A DNA stretch of 64,000 nucleotides from Mariniflexile jejuense (GTDB taxonomy: Bacteria; Bacteroidota; Bacteroidia; Flavobacteriales; Flavobacteriaceae), in NCBI RefSeq assembly GCF_042675665.1, contig NZ_JBHTJI010000042.1, positions 496,001 to 560,000 on the forward strand, read 5' to 3'. The position numbers and the translations under genes are program-made. Shown here one piece after another: positions 53,022 through 62,655 of this stretch. The notes below the pieces were generated by a model, which searched no databases, was not told where the DNA came from, and saw nothing but the letters and a program-made list of their open reading frames with translations. Position 1 is the first letter of the stretch. The number at the start of each line of letters is the position of its first letter.

Positions 53022-54263
53022 CTATCTAATTTTCAAAGTCACTATGGAAACGATGGCTAACAAAATGCCTACAATCCAAAAACGCGTCACTATTTTACTT
53101 TCGTGATATCCCTTTTTTTGATAATGATGATGTAGTGGCGACATTAAAAAAATGCGTTTACCTTCACCAAACTTCTTCTTAGTATATTTAAACCAACTTA
53201 CTTGTAATACCACCGATAAATTTTCAGCTAAAAAGATGCCACACAACACAGGTATTAACCATTCTTTTCGAACAGCAATGGCAATAACCGCTATAATACC
53301 ACCTATGGTAAGACTACCTGTATCACCCATAAACACAGATGCTGGATAGGTATTGTACCATAAAAACCCTATAAGCGCTCCAACAAAAGCTGTGATATAA
53401 ATTGTAATTTCTTCTACCCTTGGGATGTACATAATATTTAAGTAATCAGAAAAAATAATATTACCAGAAACCCAAGCAAAAATTCCTAAAGTGAGCACAA
53501 TTATGGCGGATGTTCCTGCTGCTAACCCATCAATGCCATCGGTAAGATTTGCTCCATTTGAAACTGCTGTGATAATAAATATTGAAATGATTACAAAAAT
53601 AACCCAACCATAATCTTTTAAACTTGGACTTATCCATGTGATAACATCGGCGTAATCAAATTCGTTTCCTTTTACAAACGGAATGGTTGTTTTAGTTGAT
53701 TTAGCTTCTTCTTTAAAAAATTTAGCAGGTGAAACATTTGGGTTTTCTGCCATCATTTGTTGACGAACTTCAATAGGCAATTTTTCTTTAATAGTTGCAT
53801 ACGGACTGAAGTATAACGTTGTTCCAACAATAATACCCAAACCTACTTGACCTAATACTTTAAAACGACCTTTTAAACCTTCTTTATCTTTTTTAAATTT
53901 TTTAATATAATCGTCTATAAACCCAATTGTTCCCATCCAAAGGGTTGTAACAATCAATAAAACGATATATACATTACTTAATTTTGCCAATAAAAAAACA
54001 GGAATTAGTGTAGCAAGAATAATGATAATTCCACCCATAGTTGGTGTTCCTGCTTTTTCACTTTGTCCTTCTAATCCTAAATCTCTAATGGTTTCTCCTA
54101 CCTGTTGTTTTTGTAAAAAACGAATGATGCGTTTTCCGTAAATTGTAGAAATTAACAACGACAAAATCATAGCTAAAGCTGCTCTAAAAGTTATAAAACC
54201 AAATAGAGATGCTCCAGGAATTTGGAATTGTTTTTCTAAATAATCAAATAGATAGTATAACAT
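53022..54263 (-). CDS. mraY: Phospho-N-acetylmuramoyl-pentapeptide transferase
   Basis: 413 residues, about ten helices. Makes lipid I by transferring phospho-MurNAc-pentapeptide to undecaprenyl phosphate. Family motifs KAGTPTMGGIIII, FIDDYIKKFKKDKEGL, NGANLTDGIDGLAAG and the HHH loop MSPLHHHYQKKG are present. An insertion of about 60 residues lies in a periplasmic loop (about 155-215, AENPNVSPAKFF), common in Bacteroidetes. Confidence 0.96.
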   Translation of the reverse strand: MLYYLFDYLEKQFQIPGASLFGFITFRAALAMILSLLISTIYGKRIIRFLQKQQVGETIRDLGLEGQSEKAGTPTMGGIIIILATLIPVFLLAKLSNVYIVLLIVTTLWMGTIGFIDDYIKKFKKDKEGLKGRFKVLGQVGLGIIVGTTLYFSPYATIKEKLPIEVRQQMMAENPNVSPAKFFKEEAKSTKTTIPFVKGNEFDYADVITWISPSLKDYGWVIFVIISIFIITAVSNGANLTDGIDGLAAGTSAIIVLTLGIFAWVSGNIIFSDYLNIMYIPRVEEITIYITAFVGALIGFLWYNTYPASVFMGDTGSLTIGGIIAVIAIAVRKEWLIPVLCGIFLAENLSVVLQVSWFKYTKKKFGEGKRIFLMSPLHHHYQKKGYHESKIVTRFWIVGILLAIVSIVTLKIR

Positions 54264-54344
54264 TTTTTTTTGTTTAGTTGTTTGTTGTTTAGTTGTTTAG
54301 TTGTGAAATCGACTTAACAACTCCACGACAACCGACTTAACTTT

Positions 54345-55808
54345 TTACTTATTCAGTTGTTTTAAAAATTCACTTACTATTTTAAAATCATCAAAATCAA
54401 AACGTTCTCCTTTAATTTCTTGATAGGTTTCGTGTCCTTTGCCCGCAACAAGAATTATATCGTTTGGTTGCGCCATTTGACATGCTGTTTTAATAGCTTG
54501 AAGTCTATCAGAAATAGTTACTGTTTTTTTATAATTTTGAGGTTCTACACCACTTTCAATATCTTTTAAAATGGTTTCTGGCTCTTCACTTCGTGGGTTA
54601 TCACTCGTAAAAATTACTTTTGTACTTAATGCCGTAGCAATGTGTCCCATTTTTGGACGTTTGGTTTTATCTCTATCACCACCACAACCTACAACGGTAA
54701 TTAGTTCTTCATTTTTAGTTCGAATACTATTGATGGTTTCTAACACATTTTTAAGTGCATCTGGCGTATGAGCATAATCAACAATAGCTGTAATTTTATT
54801 CTCTGAAACTACATATTGAAAACGACCACTTACACTTTCCAGTTCACTTATCAAGCGTAGAATTTCTACTTTTTCAAGTCCTAATAATTCCGCAGTAGCG
54901 TAAATTGCTAAAATATTGTAGGCATTAAAATTCCCTATAAGGCGTGTCCAAACTTCAGCATCATTAATTTTCAATAACAAACCACCAAATTGATTTTCTA
55001 ATATTTGCGATTTATAATCGGCATACCCTTTTAAAGCATAAGTGTATTTTCGGGATTTGGTATTTTGCAACATTACCAATCCGTTTTTATCATCTACATT
55101 TACTAATGCAAATGCTTTTTCTGGAAGTGCATCGAAAAACGATTTTTTTACGTCGCGGTATTCTGCAAACGTGCTATGGTAATCTAAATGATCATGTGTT
55201 AAATTTGTAAAAATACCGCCTTCAAAACGTAAACCTTCAGTTCTATATTGATGAATACCATGCGAACTTACTTCCATAAAACAAAACTCCACACCTTCAG
55301 TATTCATCAATTTTAAATACTTATTAATGGTTAAAGAATCTGGCGTTGTGTGTGTTGCTTTGTATTCAATAGTATCAACCATAATTTTCACGGTAGATAG
55401 TAAACCTACCTTATAACCAGCTTTTTTAAATAGCTGATACAACAAACTCGCCACAGTAGTTTTTCCATTAGTACCTGTAACACCAACTAGTTTTAAGTTT
55501 GCTGAAGGGTTTTCATAAAAATTAGAAGCCATTATTGCCAAGGCTTTACTTGAATTATCAACTTCTACATAGGTAATACCTTCAACCAAATTTTCTGGCA
55601 TTGTTTCACAAACAACAGCAACAGCACCTTGTTTTACAGCGCCTTCAATAAATTTATGTCCATCTGAAACTGTTCCTTTAACAGCAACAAAAACATAACC
55701 GTTTTTTATATTTCTAGAATCGAAATCTATAGCAGTTGCCATAACATTTGTAGAACCAACTACAGCGTTAATGGTTACTTTATACAATATGTCTTTTAAT
55801 GCTATCAT
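54345..55808 (-). CDS. murE: UDP-N-acetylmuramoyl-L-alanyl-D-glutamate ligase (MurE)
   Basis: 487 residues. Adds the third stem residue. ATP loop VGVTGTNGKTTVASLLYQLF, carbamylated-lysine region, ligase motifs SHGIHQYRTEGL and HDHLDYHSTF. The specificity loop reads DNPRSEEPETIL, the DNPR form associated with meso-diaminopimelate, so this enzyme probably adds mDAP. Overlaps ftsI by 4 bases. Confidence 0.95.
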   Translation of the reverse strand: MIALKDILYKVTINAVVGSTNVMATAIDFDSRNIKNGYVFVAVKGTVSDGHKFIEGAVKQGAVAVVCETMPENLVEGITYVEVDNSSKALAIMASNFYENPSANLKLVGVTGTNGKTTVASLLYQLFKKAGYKVGLLSTVKIMVDTIEYKATHTTPDSLTINKYLKLMNTEGVEFCFMEVSSHGIHQYRTEGLRFEGGIFTNLTHDHLDYHSTFAEYRDVKKSFFDALPEKAFALVNVDDKNGLVMLQNTKSRKYTYALKGYADYKSQILENQFGGLLLKINDAEVWTRLIGNFNAYNILAIYATAELLGLEKVEILRLISELESVSGRFQYVVSENKITAIVDYAHTPDALKNVLETINSIRTKNEELITVVGCGGDRDKTKRPKMGHIATALSTKVIFTSDNPRSEEPETILKDIESGVEPQNYKKTVTISDRLQAIKTACQMAQPNDIILVAGKGHETYQEIKGERFDFDDFKIVSEFLKQLNK

Positions 55809-57817
55809 GATGCCGTTAATACTACTATTTGATTATTTTTTAATTTGATATTTTGTTCGATGGATTGCTTTTTGATAATGCCATTACCTTCTAATTTCAC
55901 TTTTACTTTTACCTGCATATTTTCAAGTAATGCCAAAGCATCCATAGCTGGCAAACCAACCACATTAGGCATAATGGTTTTGTGCGATTGTGCTGTTTTG
56001 TAGAAGTTATTATATTCATTATCAACCGAAGCAATTCTTACTTTTAATGATTTAACCTCATCAACAATAGGTGTATCTGTAAATATTTTTTGTGCAATTT
56101 TTTTGAAAACTGGCCCAGAAACATCGGCACCATAATACCCAACACTTTTATCAGGTTCATGAATAACCACGATGCATGAATACTTTGGATTTTCCGCAGG
56201 AAAATAACCTGCGAATGATGATATATAACTTAACTTATCTTTATTAGCATAATCTTTCTGACAAGTACCTGTTTTTCCTGCCATTGAGAAATTTTCAGAA
56301 TACAACCTATGTCCTGTTCCGTGTTTTTTATCAACTACATTTTTAAGTAGTTTTTGAACTTTAGCAATCGTTTCTTTTGAACAAATTTGCTTATTAATAA
56401 CTTCCTTTTTAAAAGGCACAATCACTTCATCAAACTCTCTTACTTCTCTTAAAAACTGCGGTTTTACCATTTCGCCACCATTTGCAATAGCATTATAAAA
56501 CGTTAATGTTTGAAGCGGTGTGAACGATACACCATATCCATACGCCATCCACTGCAATGCAATACCACTCCAACGCCCGTTTTTAATTCTTGGGTCTGGA
56601 ATTACTGGTTTTGGCTCACCAATAATTGGTAATTGTAAATCGTTTTGAAGATTCATTGCATACAATCTATCAACAAACTTGCTTGGTGTTTTTCCGTAAG
56701 CTTTATCAATAGCTCTTACAATACCCGTATTTGACGAAACTTCAAATGCTTTTGAAACAGTTATTTTACCATAACCACCATGATGTGAATCTCTAACAGG
56801 TTTACCATAAAACCAGATAATACCTTTCTCGGTATCAACCACATCACTTGTATCTATAACTTTATCTTCAATACCGGCGGTTAAAGCCATTAATTTAAAA
56901 GTTGATCCAACTTCATGCGATTCACCTAAAGCATAATTCAAACGCTCATAATACAAGCCTTCGCTATTTCTTCCTAAATTTGAAATAGCACGAATTTCGC
57001 CAGTTTTAGTTTCCATAACAACCACACAACCGTGGTCTGCTTTGTATTTTTCTAACTGCTCTAAAAGTGCATGATGCGCTATATCTTGTATATTAACATC
57101 AATAGTTGTATACACATCGTAACCGTTTTTTGGATCAATTTCATTCGCATCATTTAAAGGTTTCCATTGCCCTTTTCCTATTTGTTGCTTTTTTCTTTGA
57201 CCATCAACACCTCTTAAATATTTCACACCAAACGCACCATCAATACCAGGTCTTGTAACGTTTCCGTTTTCATCAATACGTTCATAACCTATGGTTCGTT
57301 GCGCAATACCACCCATTGGATGCTCGCGTTTTGTGGTTTGCTCTACAATTAATCCGCCTTTAAAAGCACCTAATTCAAGCATTGGAAAGTTGCGTAATCG
57401 GATATATTCTGAATACCCAACATTTCTAGCAATTAAATAATAGCGGTTTTGAAGCGCTCTTGCTTTTCTAATGTCATTTTGAAAATAACTAGATGGTTTT
57501 CCTGAATATTTTGAAAGCGAATCGCTTAATGGTTTAATATATTTTTCAAATGTTTTAGATGAAGGTGTTATAGCATCAAACCTAATATCATACTTAGGAA
57601 CCGATGTAGCCAATAAATTACCCTTTACAGAATACACATTACCTCTATTTGCAGGTATGATAACGTTTTTCACAACACGTTCGCTTGCTAAGGCTTTATA
57701 CTTATCGCCTTGCATAAATTGAATACTAACCAATTTAAAAACTACGGCAAGCCCAAAGACGAACATACATCCTGCTATAAAATACAATCTGTTTAATATG
57801 TTTTTCTCGCTTACCAC
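55805..57817 (-). CDS. ftsI: Septal penicillin-binding protein FtsI with PASTA domain
   Basis: 670 residues from GTG 57817. One membrane helix (about 11-30), PBP dimerisation domain and class B transpeptidase with active serine S305 in GSTFK, SSNTG (SxN) and GKTGTC (KTG). The C-terminal end (about 612-670, IMPNVVGLPAMDALALLE) is one PASTA domain. It cross-links septal peptidoglycan with FtsW. Overlaps murE by 4 bases and lies 10 bases after ftsL. Confidence 0.95.
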   Translation of the reverse strand: MVSEKNILNRLYFIAGCMFVFGLAVVFKLVSIQFMQGDKYKALASERVVKNVIIPANRGNVYSVKGNLLATSVPKYDIRFDAITPSSKTFEKYIKPLSDSLSKYSGKPSSYFQNDIRKARALQNRYYLIARNVGYSEYIRLRNFPMLELGAFKGGLIVEQTTKREHPMGGIAQRTIGYERIDENGNVTRPGIDGAFGVKYLRGVDGQRKKQQIGKGQWKPLNDANEIDPKNGYDVYTTIDVNIQDIAHHALLEQLEKYKADHGCVVVMETKTGEIRAISNLGRNSEGLYYERLNYALGESHEVGSTFKLMALTAGIEDKVIDTSDVVDTEKGIIWFYGKPVRDSHHGGYGKITVSKAFEVSSNTGIVRAIDKAYGKTPSKFVDRLYAMNLQNDLQLPIIGEPKPVIPDPRIKNGRWSGIALQWMAYGYGVSFTPLQTLTFYNAIANGGEMVKPQFLREVREFDEVIVPFKKEVINKQICSKETIAKVQKLLKNVVDKKHGTGHRLYSENFSMAGKTGTCQKDYANKDKLSYISSFAGYFPAENPKYSCIVVIHEPDKSVGYYGADVSGPVFKKIAQKIFTDTPIVDEVKSLKVRIASVDNEYNNFYKTAQSHKTIMPNVVGLPAMDALALLENMQVKVKVKLEGNGIIKKQSIEQNIKLKNNQIVVLTAS

Positions 57818-57827
57818 TACGTGTTAT

Positions 57828-58145
57828 TTATTCTTGAGATTTTACTTTTATTTTTTTTGGCGGAATTACCGATGGCGCAATACCTTTTTCTTGCATTACT
57901 TCAACTACATTCGATTCCATTTTAAGTTTCATTAGTCTTGAACGTCCATCTATAAATGCCGAACGCATTTCATTTACTTCATTTTTTAAACGCGCTATTT
58001 CATAAACTTTTTTATCTGCACTATGTGAGCTTGCTATCATTATTATTGCCAAAGCTGAAATAAATAAAATAAACCTCCAATTTTTAAAAGAGTCGTCACT
58101 TACTAAAAAAGTACCTTTCAACAGTTTATAAATATTTGTTTTCAT
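57828..58145 (-). CDS. ftsL: Cell division protein FtsL
   Basis: 105 residues: short cytoplasmic N-terminus, one membrane helix (FILFISALAIIMIASSHSA at about 27-45) and a periplasmic coiled coil (KVYEIARLKNEVNEMRSAFI). This is the FtsL plan and position (between rsmH and ftsI); it forms a complex with FtsB and FtsQ that activates FtsWI. Confidence 0.9.
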   Translation of the reverse strand: MKTNIYKLLKGTFLVSDDSFKNWRFILFISALAIIMIASSHSADKKVYEIARLKNEVNEMRSAFIDGRSRLMKLKMESNVVEVMQEKGIAPSVIPPKKIKVKSQE

Positions 58146-58185
58146 ATTATTTCTTTTGGCTTCAAACCCGATTTGCCACTTCTAT

Positions 58186-59082
58186 TTATATTTTTTCAGC
58201 AATGCGCAGTTTTGCACTTCTTGCTCTACTATTCGTGTTAATTTCTGCTTTTGAAGGCACTATTAAACCACCAACTTTTTTTAATGGCACATCAAAATTG
58301 CCATACATGTCTCGCATTGGTTCACCTTCAAAAAGTCCGTTTCGCATAAAGCGTTTTACCAATCTATCTTCTAAAGAATGGTACGAAATAAAACTTAACC
58401 GCCCTTCTACCTTCAATATCTCTGGTGTTTGTAATAAAAATTCCTTTAATGCCTCAATTTCTTGATTCACTTCTATACGAATGGCTTGATAAATTTGTGC
58501 CAACACTTTATTCTCATGCCTTGGCGGCAAAAATTTATTAAGTACTTTTTTTAATTGTTCACTAGTTACAATTGGTTCAATTGCTCTACTTTCAATAATC
58601 AACCTCGCCATTGCTGGTGCAGCTCGCAATTCTCCATATTGCAAAAACACTTGTTTTAGCTGCTCTTCATCATAATTGTTTACCACTTGAAATGCTGACA
58701 AGGCATTTTGCTGATTCATGCGCATATCCAAATTTGCTTCAAAACGTGTTGAAAAACCCCGTTCAGCAACATCAAATTGATGTGACGATACACCAAAATC
58801 TGCCAAAATTCCATCAACTTGTTTCACGCCATAAAATCTTAAAAAACGTTTTATGTAGCGAAAGTTTTCATTTATCAACGTAAACCTAGAATCATCAATC
58901 GTATTTTCAAGAGCGTCCAAATCTTGATCAAAAGCAAATAATTTTCCTTTTTCACCAAGGCGTTTTAATATTTCTTTACTATGCCCACCACCGCCAAAAG
59001 TTACATCAACATAAATACCATCAGGTTCAATATTTAACCCGTCAACGGTTTCTTTCAATAAAACTGGATTATGATATTCCAT
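58186..59082 (-). CDS. rsmH: 16S rRNA (cytosine-1402-N4)-methyltransferase
   Basis: 298 residues from ATG 59082 (MEYHNPVLLKETV); a longer start at 59094 adds MMMT and is less typical. SAM-binding VDVTFGGGGHSKEIL, GILADFGVSSHQFD and ISYHSLEDRLVKRFM are RsmH hallmarks. It N4-methylates C1402 of 16S rRNA. The start overlaps mraZ by 14 bases. Confidence 0.96.
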   Translation of the reverse strand: MEYHNPVLLKETVDGLNIEPDGIYVDVTFGGGGHSKEILKRLGEKGKLFAFDQDLDALENTIDDSRFTLINENFRYIKRFLRFYGVKQVDGILADFGVSSHQFDVAERGFSTRFEANLDMRMNQQNALSAFQVVNNYDEEQLKQVFLQYGELRAAPAMARLIIESRAIEPIVTSEQLKKVLNKFLPPRHENKVLAQIYQAIRIEVNQEIEALKEFLLQTPEILKVEGRLSFISYHSLEDRLVKRFMRNGLFEGEPMRDMYGNFDVPLKKVGGLIVPSKAEINTNSRARSAKLRIAEKI

Positions 59083-59539
59083 AGTCATCATCATCTTGCC
59101 CCATTACTTCTTCAGCTAAATCTGCAAAATCTACAGTAGCATCATCAATGGCTTGTTCATATAAATCTTTATCCCATATTTCAATAATATTTACCACCGA
59201 AGTAATCACGATATCTTTTGAAATATTTGCAAAAACCGTTAAATCTTTTGGTATTAATAAGCGCCCATTAGTATCAACCTCAACCATTTTTACTCCCGCA
59301 GTAAAGCGACGAATAAAATCGTTATTCTTCTTTTTAAACTTATTAAGCTTGTTTATTTTTTGCATGAGAACCTGCCACTCACTCATAGGATACAACTCTA
59401 AACACTTTTGAAACACCGAACGACGCAAAACAAACCCATCTTCTAAAACTGAAGACAGTTGTTTTTTTAGCGGAGAAGGCATCATTAACCTGCCTTTAGC
59501 ATCCACTTTACAATCGTATGTTCCTGTTAATAAATCCAA
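59069..59539 (-). CDS. mraZ: Division/cell wall cluster regulator MraZ
   Basis: 156 residues with two AbrB-like swapped-hairpin domains, each marked by a conserved DxxGR: CKVDAKGRLMMPSPL near 10-24 and MVEVDTNGRLLIPKDL near 85-100. MraZ is a DNA-binding repressor of the dcw operon promoter. The start is TTG 59539; no ATG is available upstream in frame. Three tandem MraZ-box-like repeats lie upstream at 59591-59617. Confidence 0.95.
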   Translation of the reverse strand: MDLLTGTYDCKVDAKGRLMMPSPLKKQLSSVLEDGFVLRRSVFQKCLELYPMSEWQVLMQKINKLNKFKKKNNDFIRRFTAGVKMVEVDTNGRLLIPKDLTVFANISKDIVITSVVNIIEIWDKDLYEQAIDDATVDFADLAEEVMGQDDDDYGIS

Positions 59540-59571
59540 TGTGATTTTTTGGTGTTTCAGCGTTTAAGTTT

Positions 59572-59617
59572 CAAATATATTGAAAATTTTACCACTTTTT
59601 ACCACTTCTTACCACTT
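59572..59617 (-). promoter_or_regulatory. dcw promoter with three tandem MraZ boxes
   Basis: On the minus strand AAGTGGT occurs three times at exact 10-bp spacing (plus-strand ACCACTT at 59591, 59601, 59611), 12 to 38 bases upstream of the -7 element TATATTTG (59572-59579). The repeats resemble the AAAGTG-type MraZ box and cover the -33 region, so autorepression of the cluster is likely. Confidence 0.78.
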
Positions 59618-59777
59618 TGTTAATAAATTTTCGACTAAATGATGTTTGAAACCGCCATGAACAACTAAATACACTTACACGCACTAAGAATCAATGCATT
59701 AATGAGATACAATTAATAATATTAGAATTGTTAATATCTCCATTTTTAAATTTTAAATTCCCAACTCAATAAAGTCA

Positions 59778-59806
59778 TTGAAATATGAATGAAATAACTA
59801 TATTTG
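59778..59806 (+). promoter_or_regulatory. Putative promoter of the alpha/beta hydrolase and engB genes
   Basis: TTG at 59778-59780 and TATATTTG at 59799-59806 are separated by 18 bases, fitting the Bacteroidetes -33/-7 pattern; 25 bases before the start codon. Confidence 0.6.
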
Positions 59807-59831
59807 TTTCAAAGCAATGACCAACTGATTA

Positions 59832-60596
59832 ATGACGCATCGTTTAAAAAAAGAGAAAAATTACAGCTATATTGAAGCTGGTGAAGGCACACCTATTATA
59901 GTTTTACATGGTTTAATGGGTGGTTTAAGTAATTTTGATTCGGTAATAAAACACTTTAGCCAAAAAGGCTACAACGTTATTATTCCGGAGCTGCCTATTT
60001 ACACCATGTCTATCCTTAAAACCAATGTTAAAAGTTTTGCAAAATACCTGCATGATTTTATTGAATTTAAAGGATTTGACGATGTTATTTTATTAGGAAA
60101 CTCGTTGGGCGGACACATTGGTTTATACCACACAAAATTATATCCTGAAAAAGTAAAAGCGCTTATTATAACAGGAAGTTCTGGACTTTATGAAAGCGCT
60201 ATGGGCGGTGGCTACACCAAACGTAGTGACTATGAGGTTATTAAAAAGAAAGCACAAGATGTTTTTTACGACCCAGCTGTAGCTACAAAAGCTATTATAG
60301 ATGAAGTTTATGAAACCGTAAACGACCGCAATAAACTTATAAAAACATTGGCTATTGCCAAAAGTGCTATACGCCACAATATGGCTAAAGATTTACCAAA
60401 AATGAATCTTCCAACATGCATTATTTGGGGTAAAAATGACAATGTAACACCACCAGAAGTTGCCGTAGAATTTGATGAATTATTACCAGATTCTGAATTA
60501 TTTTGGATAGACAAATGTGGACATGCAGCTATGATGGAACATCCAGAAGAATTTAACCAGATTATGGATGCTTGGTTACAAAAACGAGGTCTTTAA
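59832..60596 (+). CDS. Alpha/beta hydrolase
   Basis: 254 residues. Oxyanion loop VLHGLMGG at 24-31, nucleophile S91 in GNSLGGH, acid Asp in WGKNDNVTP and His in CGHAAMMEHP complete the triad. No signal peptide, so cytoplasmic. Ester or carbon-carbon bond hydrolase of unknown substrate; the gene precedes engB by 73 bases in flavobacterial fashion. Confidence 0.9.
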   Translation: MTHRLKKEKNYSYIEAGEGTPIIVLHGLMGGLSNFDSVIKHFSQKGYNVIIPELPIYTMSILKTNVKSFAKYLHDFIEFKGFDDVILLGNSLGGHIGLYHTKLYPEKVKALIITGSSGLYESAMGGGYTKRSDYEVIKKKAQDVFYDPAVATKAIIDEVYETVNDRNKLIKTLAIAKSAIRHNMAKDLPKMNLPTCIIWGKNDNVTPPEVAVEFDELLPDSELFWIDKCGHAAMMEHPEEFNQIMDAWLQKRGL

Positions 60597-60669
60597 AGTA
60601 AAAAATCCAATATAAAAAACACCAAATTCTAATATCGTTTTATTTATAATTTGGGTTAATTTAAAAAAA

Positions 60670-61281
60670 ATGCATATAAAATCGGCCGAATTTGTAATGA
60701 GTAATTCTAATGTGGCAAAATGCCCAAAAGGATTATTGCCCGAGTATGCATTTATTGGCAGAAGTAATGTAGGCAAATCGTCGCTTATTAATATGCTAAC
60801 TAATAAAAAAAGTTTAGCAAAAACATCTGGACGCCCAGGAAAAACACAACTTATCAATCATTTTTTAATTAATGAAAATTGGCATTTGGTAGATTTGCCC
60901 GGTTATGGATATGCACGTGTTTCAAAAAGCTCGAAAAAAGTATTTCAAAAATTTATTACCGAATATTTTGGCTTACGCGAGCAATTAGTTTCTGCCTTTG
61001 TTTTAGTTGATGTTAGGCACAAACCACAACCTATTGATTTGGAGTTTATGCAATGGCTAGGTGAACATGGTGTGCCATTTTCAATCATTTTTACAAAAGC
61101 TGATAAGCTAAAACCCAACGCTATTTTAAGACATGTTGAAGACTACAAAACCGTGCTTTTAGAAGCTTGGGAAACGATGCCCAATTACTTTATAACCTCA
61201 TCCAGCAACGAAACTGGGAAAGACGAAGTTTTGGCCTATATTGATGCGTTGAACAATAATATGCAATTAGATTCTTTTTAA
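60670..61281 (+). CDS. engB: Ribosome biogenesis GTP-binding protein EngB (YihA/YsxC)
   Basis: 203 residues. GTPase motifs G1 GRSNVGKS (30-37), G2 Thr in SGRPGKTQLIN, G3 DLPGYGYA, G4 TKADK and G5 TSSSN are all present. It is needed for 50S subunit assembly. The core region ends at 61281; about 30 bases later the second accessory block begins. Confidence 0.96.
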   Translation: MHIKSAEFVMSNSNVAKCPKGLLPEYAFIGRSNVGKSSLINMLTNKKSLAKTSGRPGKTQLINHFLINENWHLVDLPGYGYARVSKSSKKVFQKFITEYFGLREQLVSAFVLVDVRHKPQPIDLEFMQWLGEHGVPFSIIFTKADKLKPNAILRHVEDYKTVLLEAWETMPNYFITSSSNETGKDEVLAYIDALNNNMQLDSF

Positions 61282-61310
61282 AATTTTCTGGTTTTAAATT
61301 AACACTTCTA

Positions 61311-61401
61311 CTTGATTTTGTAAATAAAATCAACTAAATTCGTTTAACTTCTGATATAAAATATTGAACTGGTTTTATATTATTAGAGCTGGGCGACATT
61401 A
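61311..61401 (+). other. attC-like recombination site D with conserved upstream flank
   Basis: Ungapped match to 2260-2350 (about 82 percent). Inverse core GTTTAAC (61342-61348), boxes ATATAAAA (61354-61361) and TTTTATAT (61373-61380), core GCTGGGC (61388-61394; second base differs from GTT). The reverse complement of GCTGGGCGAC (61388-61397) recurs with two G-T type changes as GTTGCCCAAC at 62656-62665 on the far side of the Fic gene. Confidence 0.5.
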
Positions 61402-61469
61402 AATAACATCTTTCAATAATTAAGAAACTAAGCACATACTTAATTTACAACCTTTCTTGTTTAATATTT

Positions 61470-61500
61470 TTGCAATATTCTTAATTAAGAAGTATCTTTG
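61470..61500 (+). promoter_or_regulatory. Putative promoter of the Fic gene
   Basis: TTG (61470-61472) and TATCTTTG (61493-61500) are 20 bases apart, 26 bases before the start codon. The cassette thus carries its own promoter. Confidence 0.55.
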
Positions 61501-61526
61501 TTTAAGTTTATACTTAAATAAAAAAA

Positions 61527-62651
61527 ATGAAAACATTCAAATCTGGCAATTATATAAACCAAGGAACTCACAAAAGCTTTCAGCCTACTAAAATAAATCA
61601 ACAATGGACTATTGACAATATGGAGGTATTAACTCTTTTAAGTCAAGCAGACAGGCAACTTGGAAGACTTGATATGTATTCTGAATACATCCCAAATATC
61701 GATTTATTTATCAGTATGCACGTTTTAAAAGAAGCAACTCAATCAAGTAAAATTGAAGGGACAAAAACGAATATAGAAGATGCTTTATTAGATAAGGAAG
61801 ATGTAAATGATGAAAAAAGAGATGATTGGGAAGAAGTACAAAATTATATCGAAGCATTAAATTCTGCTATCAAAAATTTAGAAAAGTTGCCTTTTTCCTC
61901 TCGATTAATACGGGAGACCCATAAAATACTACTACAAGGGGTCAGAGGAAAATATAAACTTCCCGGAGAATTTAGGAGTAGTCAAAATTGGATAGGAGGA
62001 GCAAGTATCAATGATGCTACATTTGTTCCACCAACTCACACAAGTGTTAATGAGTATATGGGTGATTTAGAAAAATTTGCCCATAATATTGAATCATTTT
62101 TTCCTGATTTACTTAAAATAGCATTGATACATTATCAATTTGAAACTATTCATCCATTTCTGGATGGTAATGGTAGAGTTGGTAGATTAATGATTACTTT
62201 GTATTTAGTTGAGAAAGGAATATTAAAAAAACCTATTCTCTATCTCTCTGATTTTTTCGAAAGAAATAGAATGCTTTATTATGATAATCTAACAAAAGTT
62301 AGAGAGAAAAATGATTTAAGTCAATGGTTTAAATTCTTTTTAGTTGGAGTAATAGAAACAGCAAAAAACGGTATAAATACATTTGATAGTATTTTAAAAC
62401 TACAAAAAGAAGTTGAAATCAAACTACAAACATTAGGAAGTCGCTCCCGTAATGCACAATTGATTTTAAACCATCTTTACCAACGACCAATTATAGATGC
62501 CCAAAAAGTTAAAGAATTGACAGGCTTATCGTCACCTTCCGTTTACAAATTGATTGAAGAACTCGAAAAACTAGAAATATTAACTGAAATAACTGGTGCG
62601 AAAAGAGGAAAAATTTATTTATTCAAAGAATACACAAAACTATTTAAATAA
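61527..62651 (+). CDS. Fic family protein with winged helix, cassette gene
   Basis: 374 residues. The Fic motif HPFLDGNGRVGR at 209-220 is complete (His209 catalytic), so AMP- or other nucleotide transfer to a protein is expected. An inhibitory helix motif (S/T)xxxE(G/N) is present at S73-SKI-E77-G78, the intramolecular class II arrangement that keeps the enzyme off. Residues about 300-374 form a winged-helix domain (VKELTGLSSPSVYKLIEELEKL). No antitoxin gene is adjacent. It is flanked by attC-like sites D and E and oriented with them, so it is a candidate mobile cassette gene. Confidence 0.9.
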   Translation: MKTFKSGNYINQGTHKSFQPTKINQQWTIDNMEVLTLLSQADRQLGRLDMYSEYIPNIDLFISMHVLKEATQSSKIEGTKTNIEDALLDKEDVNDEKRDDWEEVQNYIEALNSAIKNLEKLPFSSRLIRETHKILLQGVRGKYKLPGEFRSSQNWIGGASINDATFVPPTHTSVNEYMGDLEKFAHNIESFFPDLLKIALIHYQFETIHPFLDGNGRVGRLMITLYLVEKGILKKPILYLSDFFERNRMLYYDNLTKVREKNDLSQWFKFFLVGVIETAKNGINTFDSILKLQKEVEIKLQTLGSRSRNAQLILNHLYQRPIIDAQKVKELTGLSSPSVYKLIEELEKLEILTEITGAKRGKIYLFKEYTKLFK

Positions 62652-62655
62652 AAAC

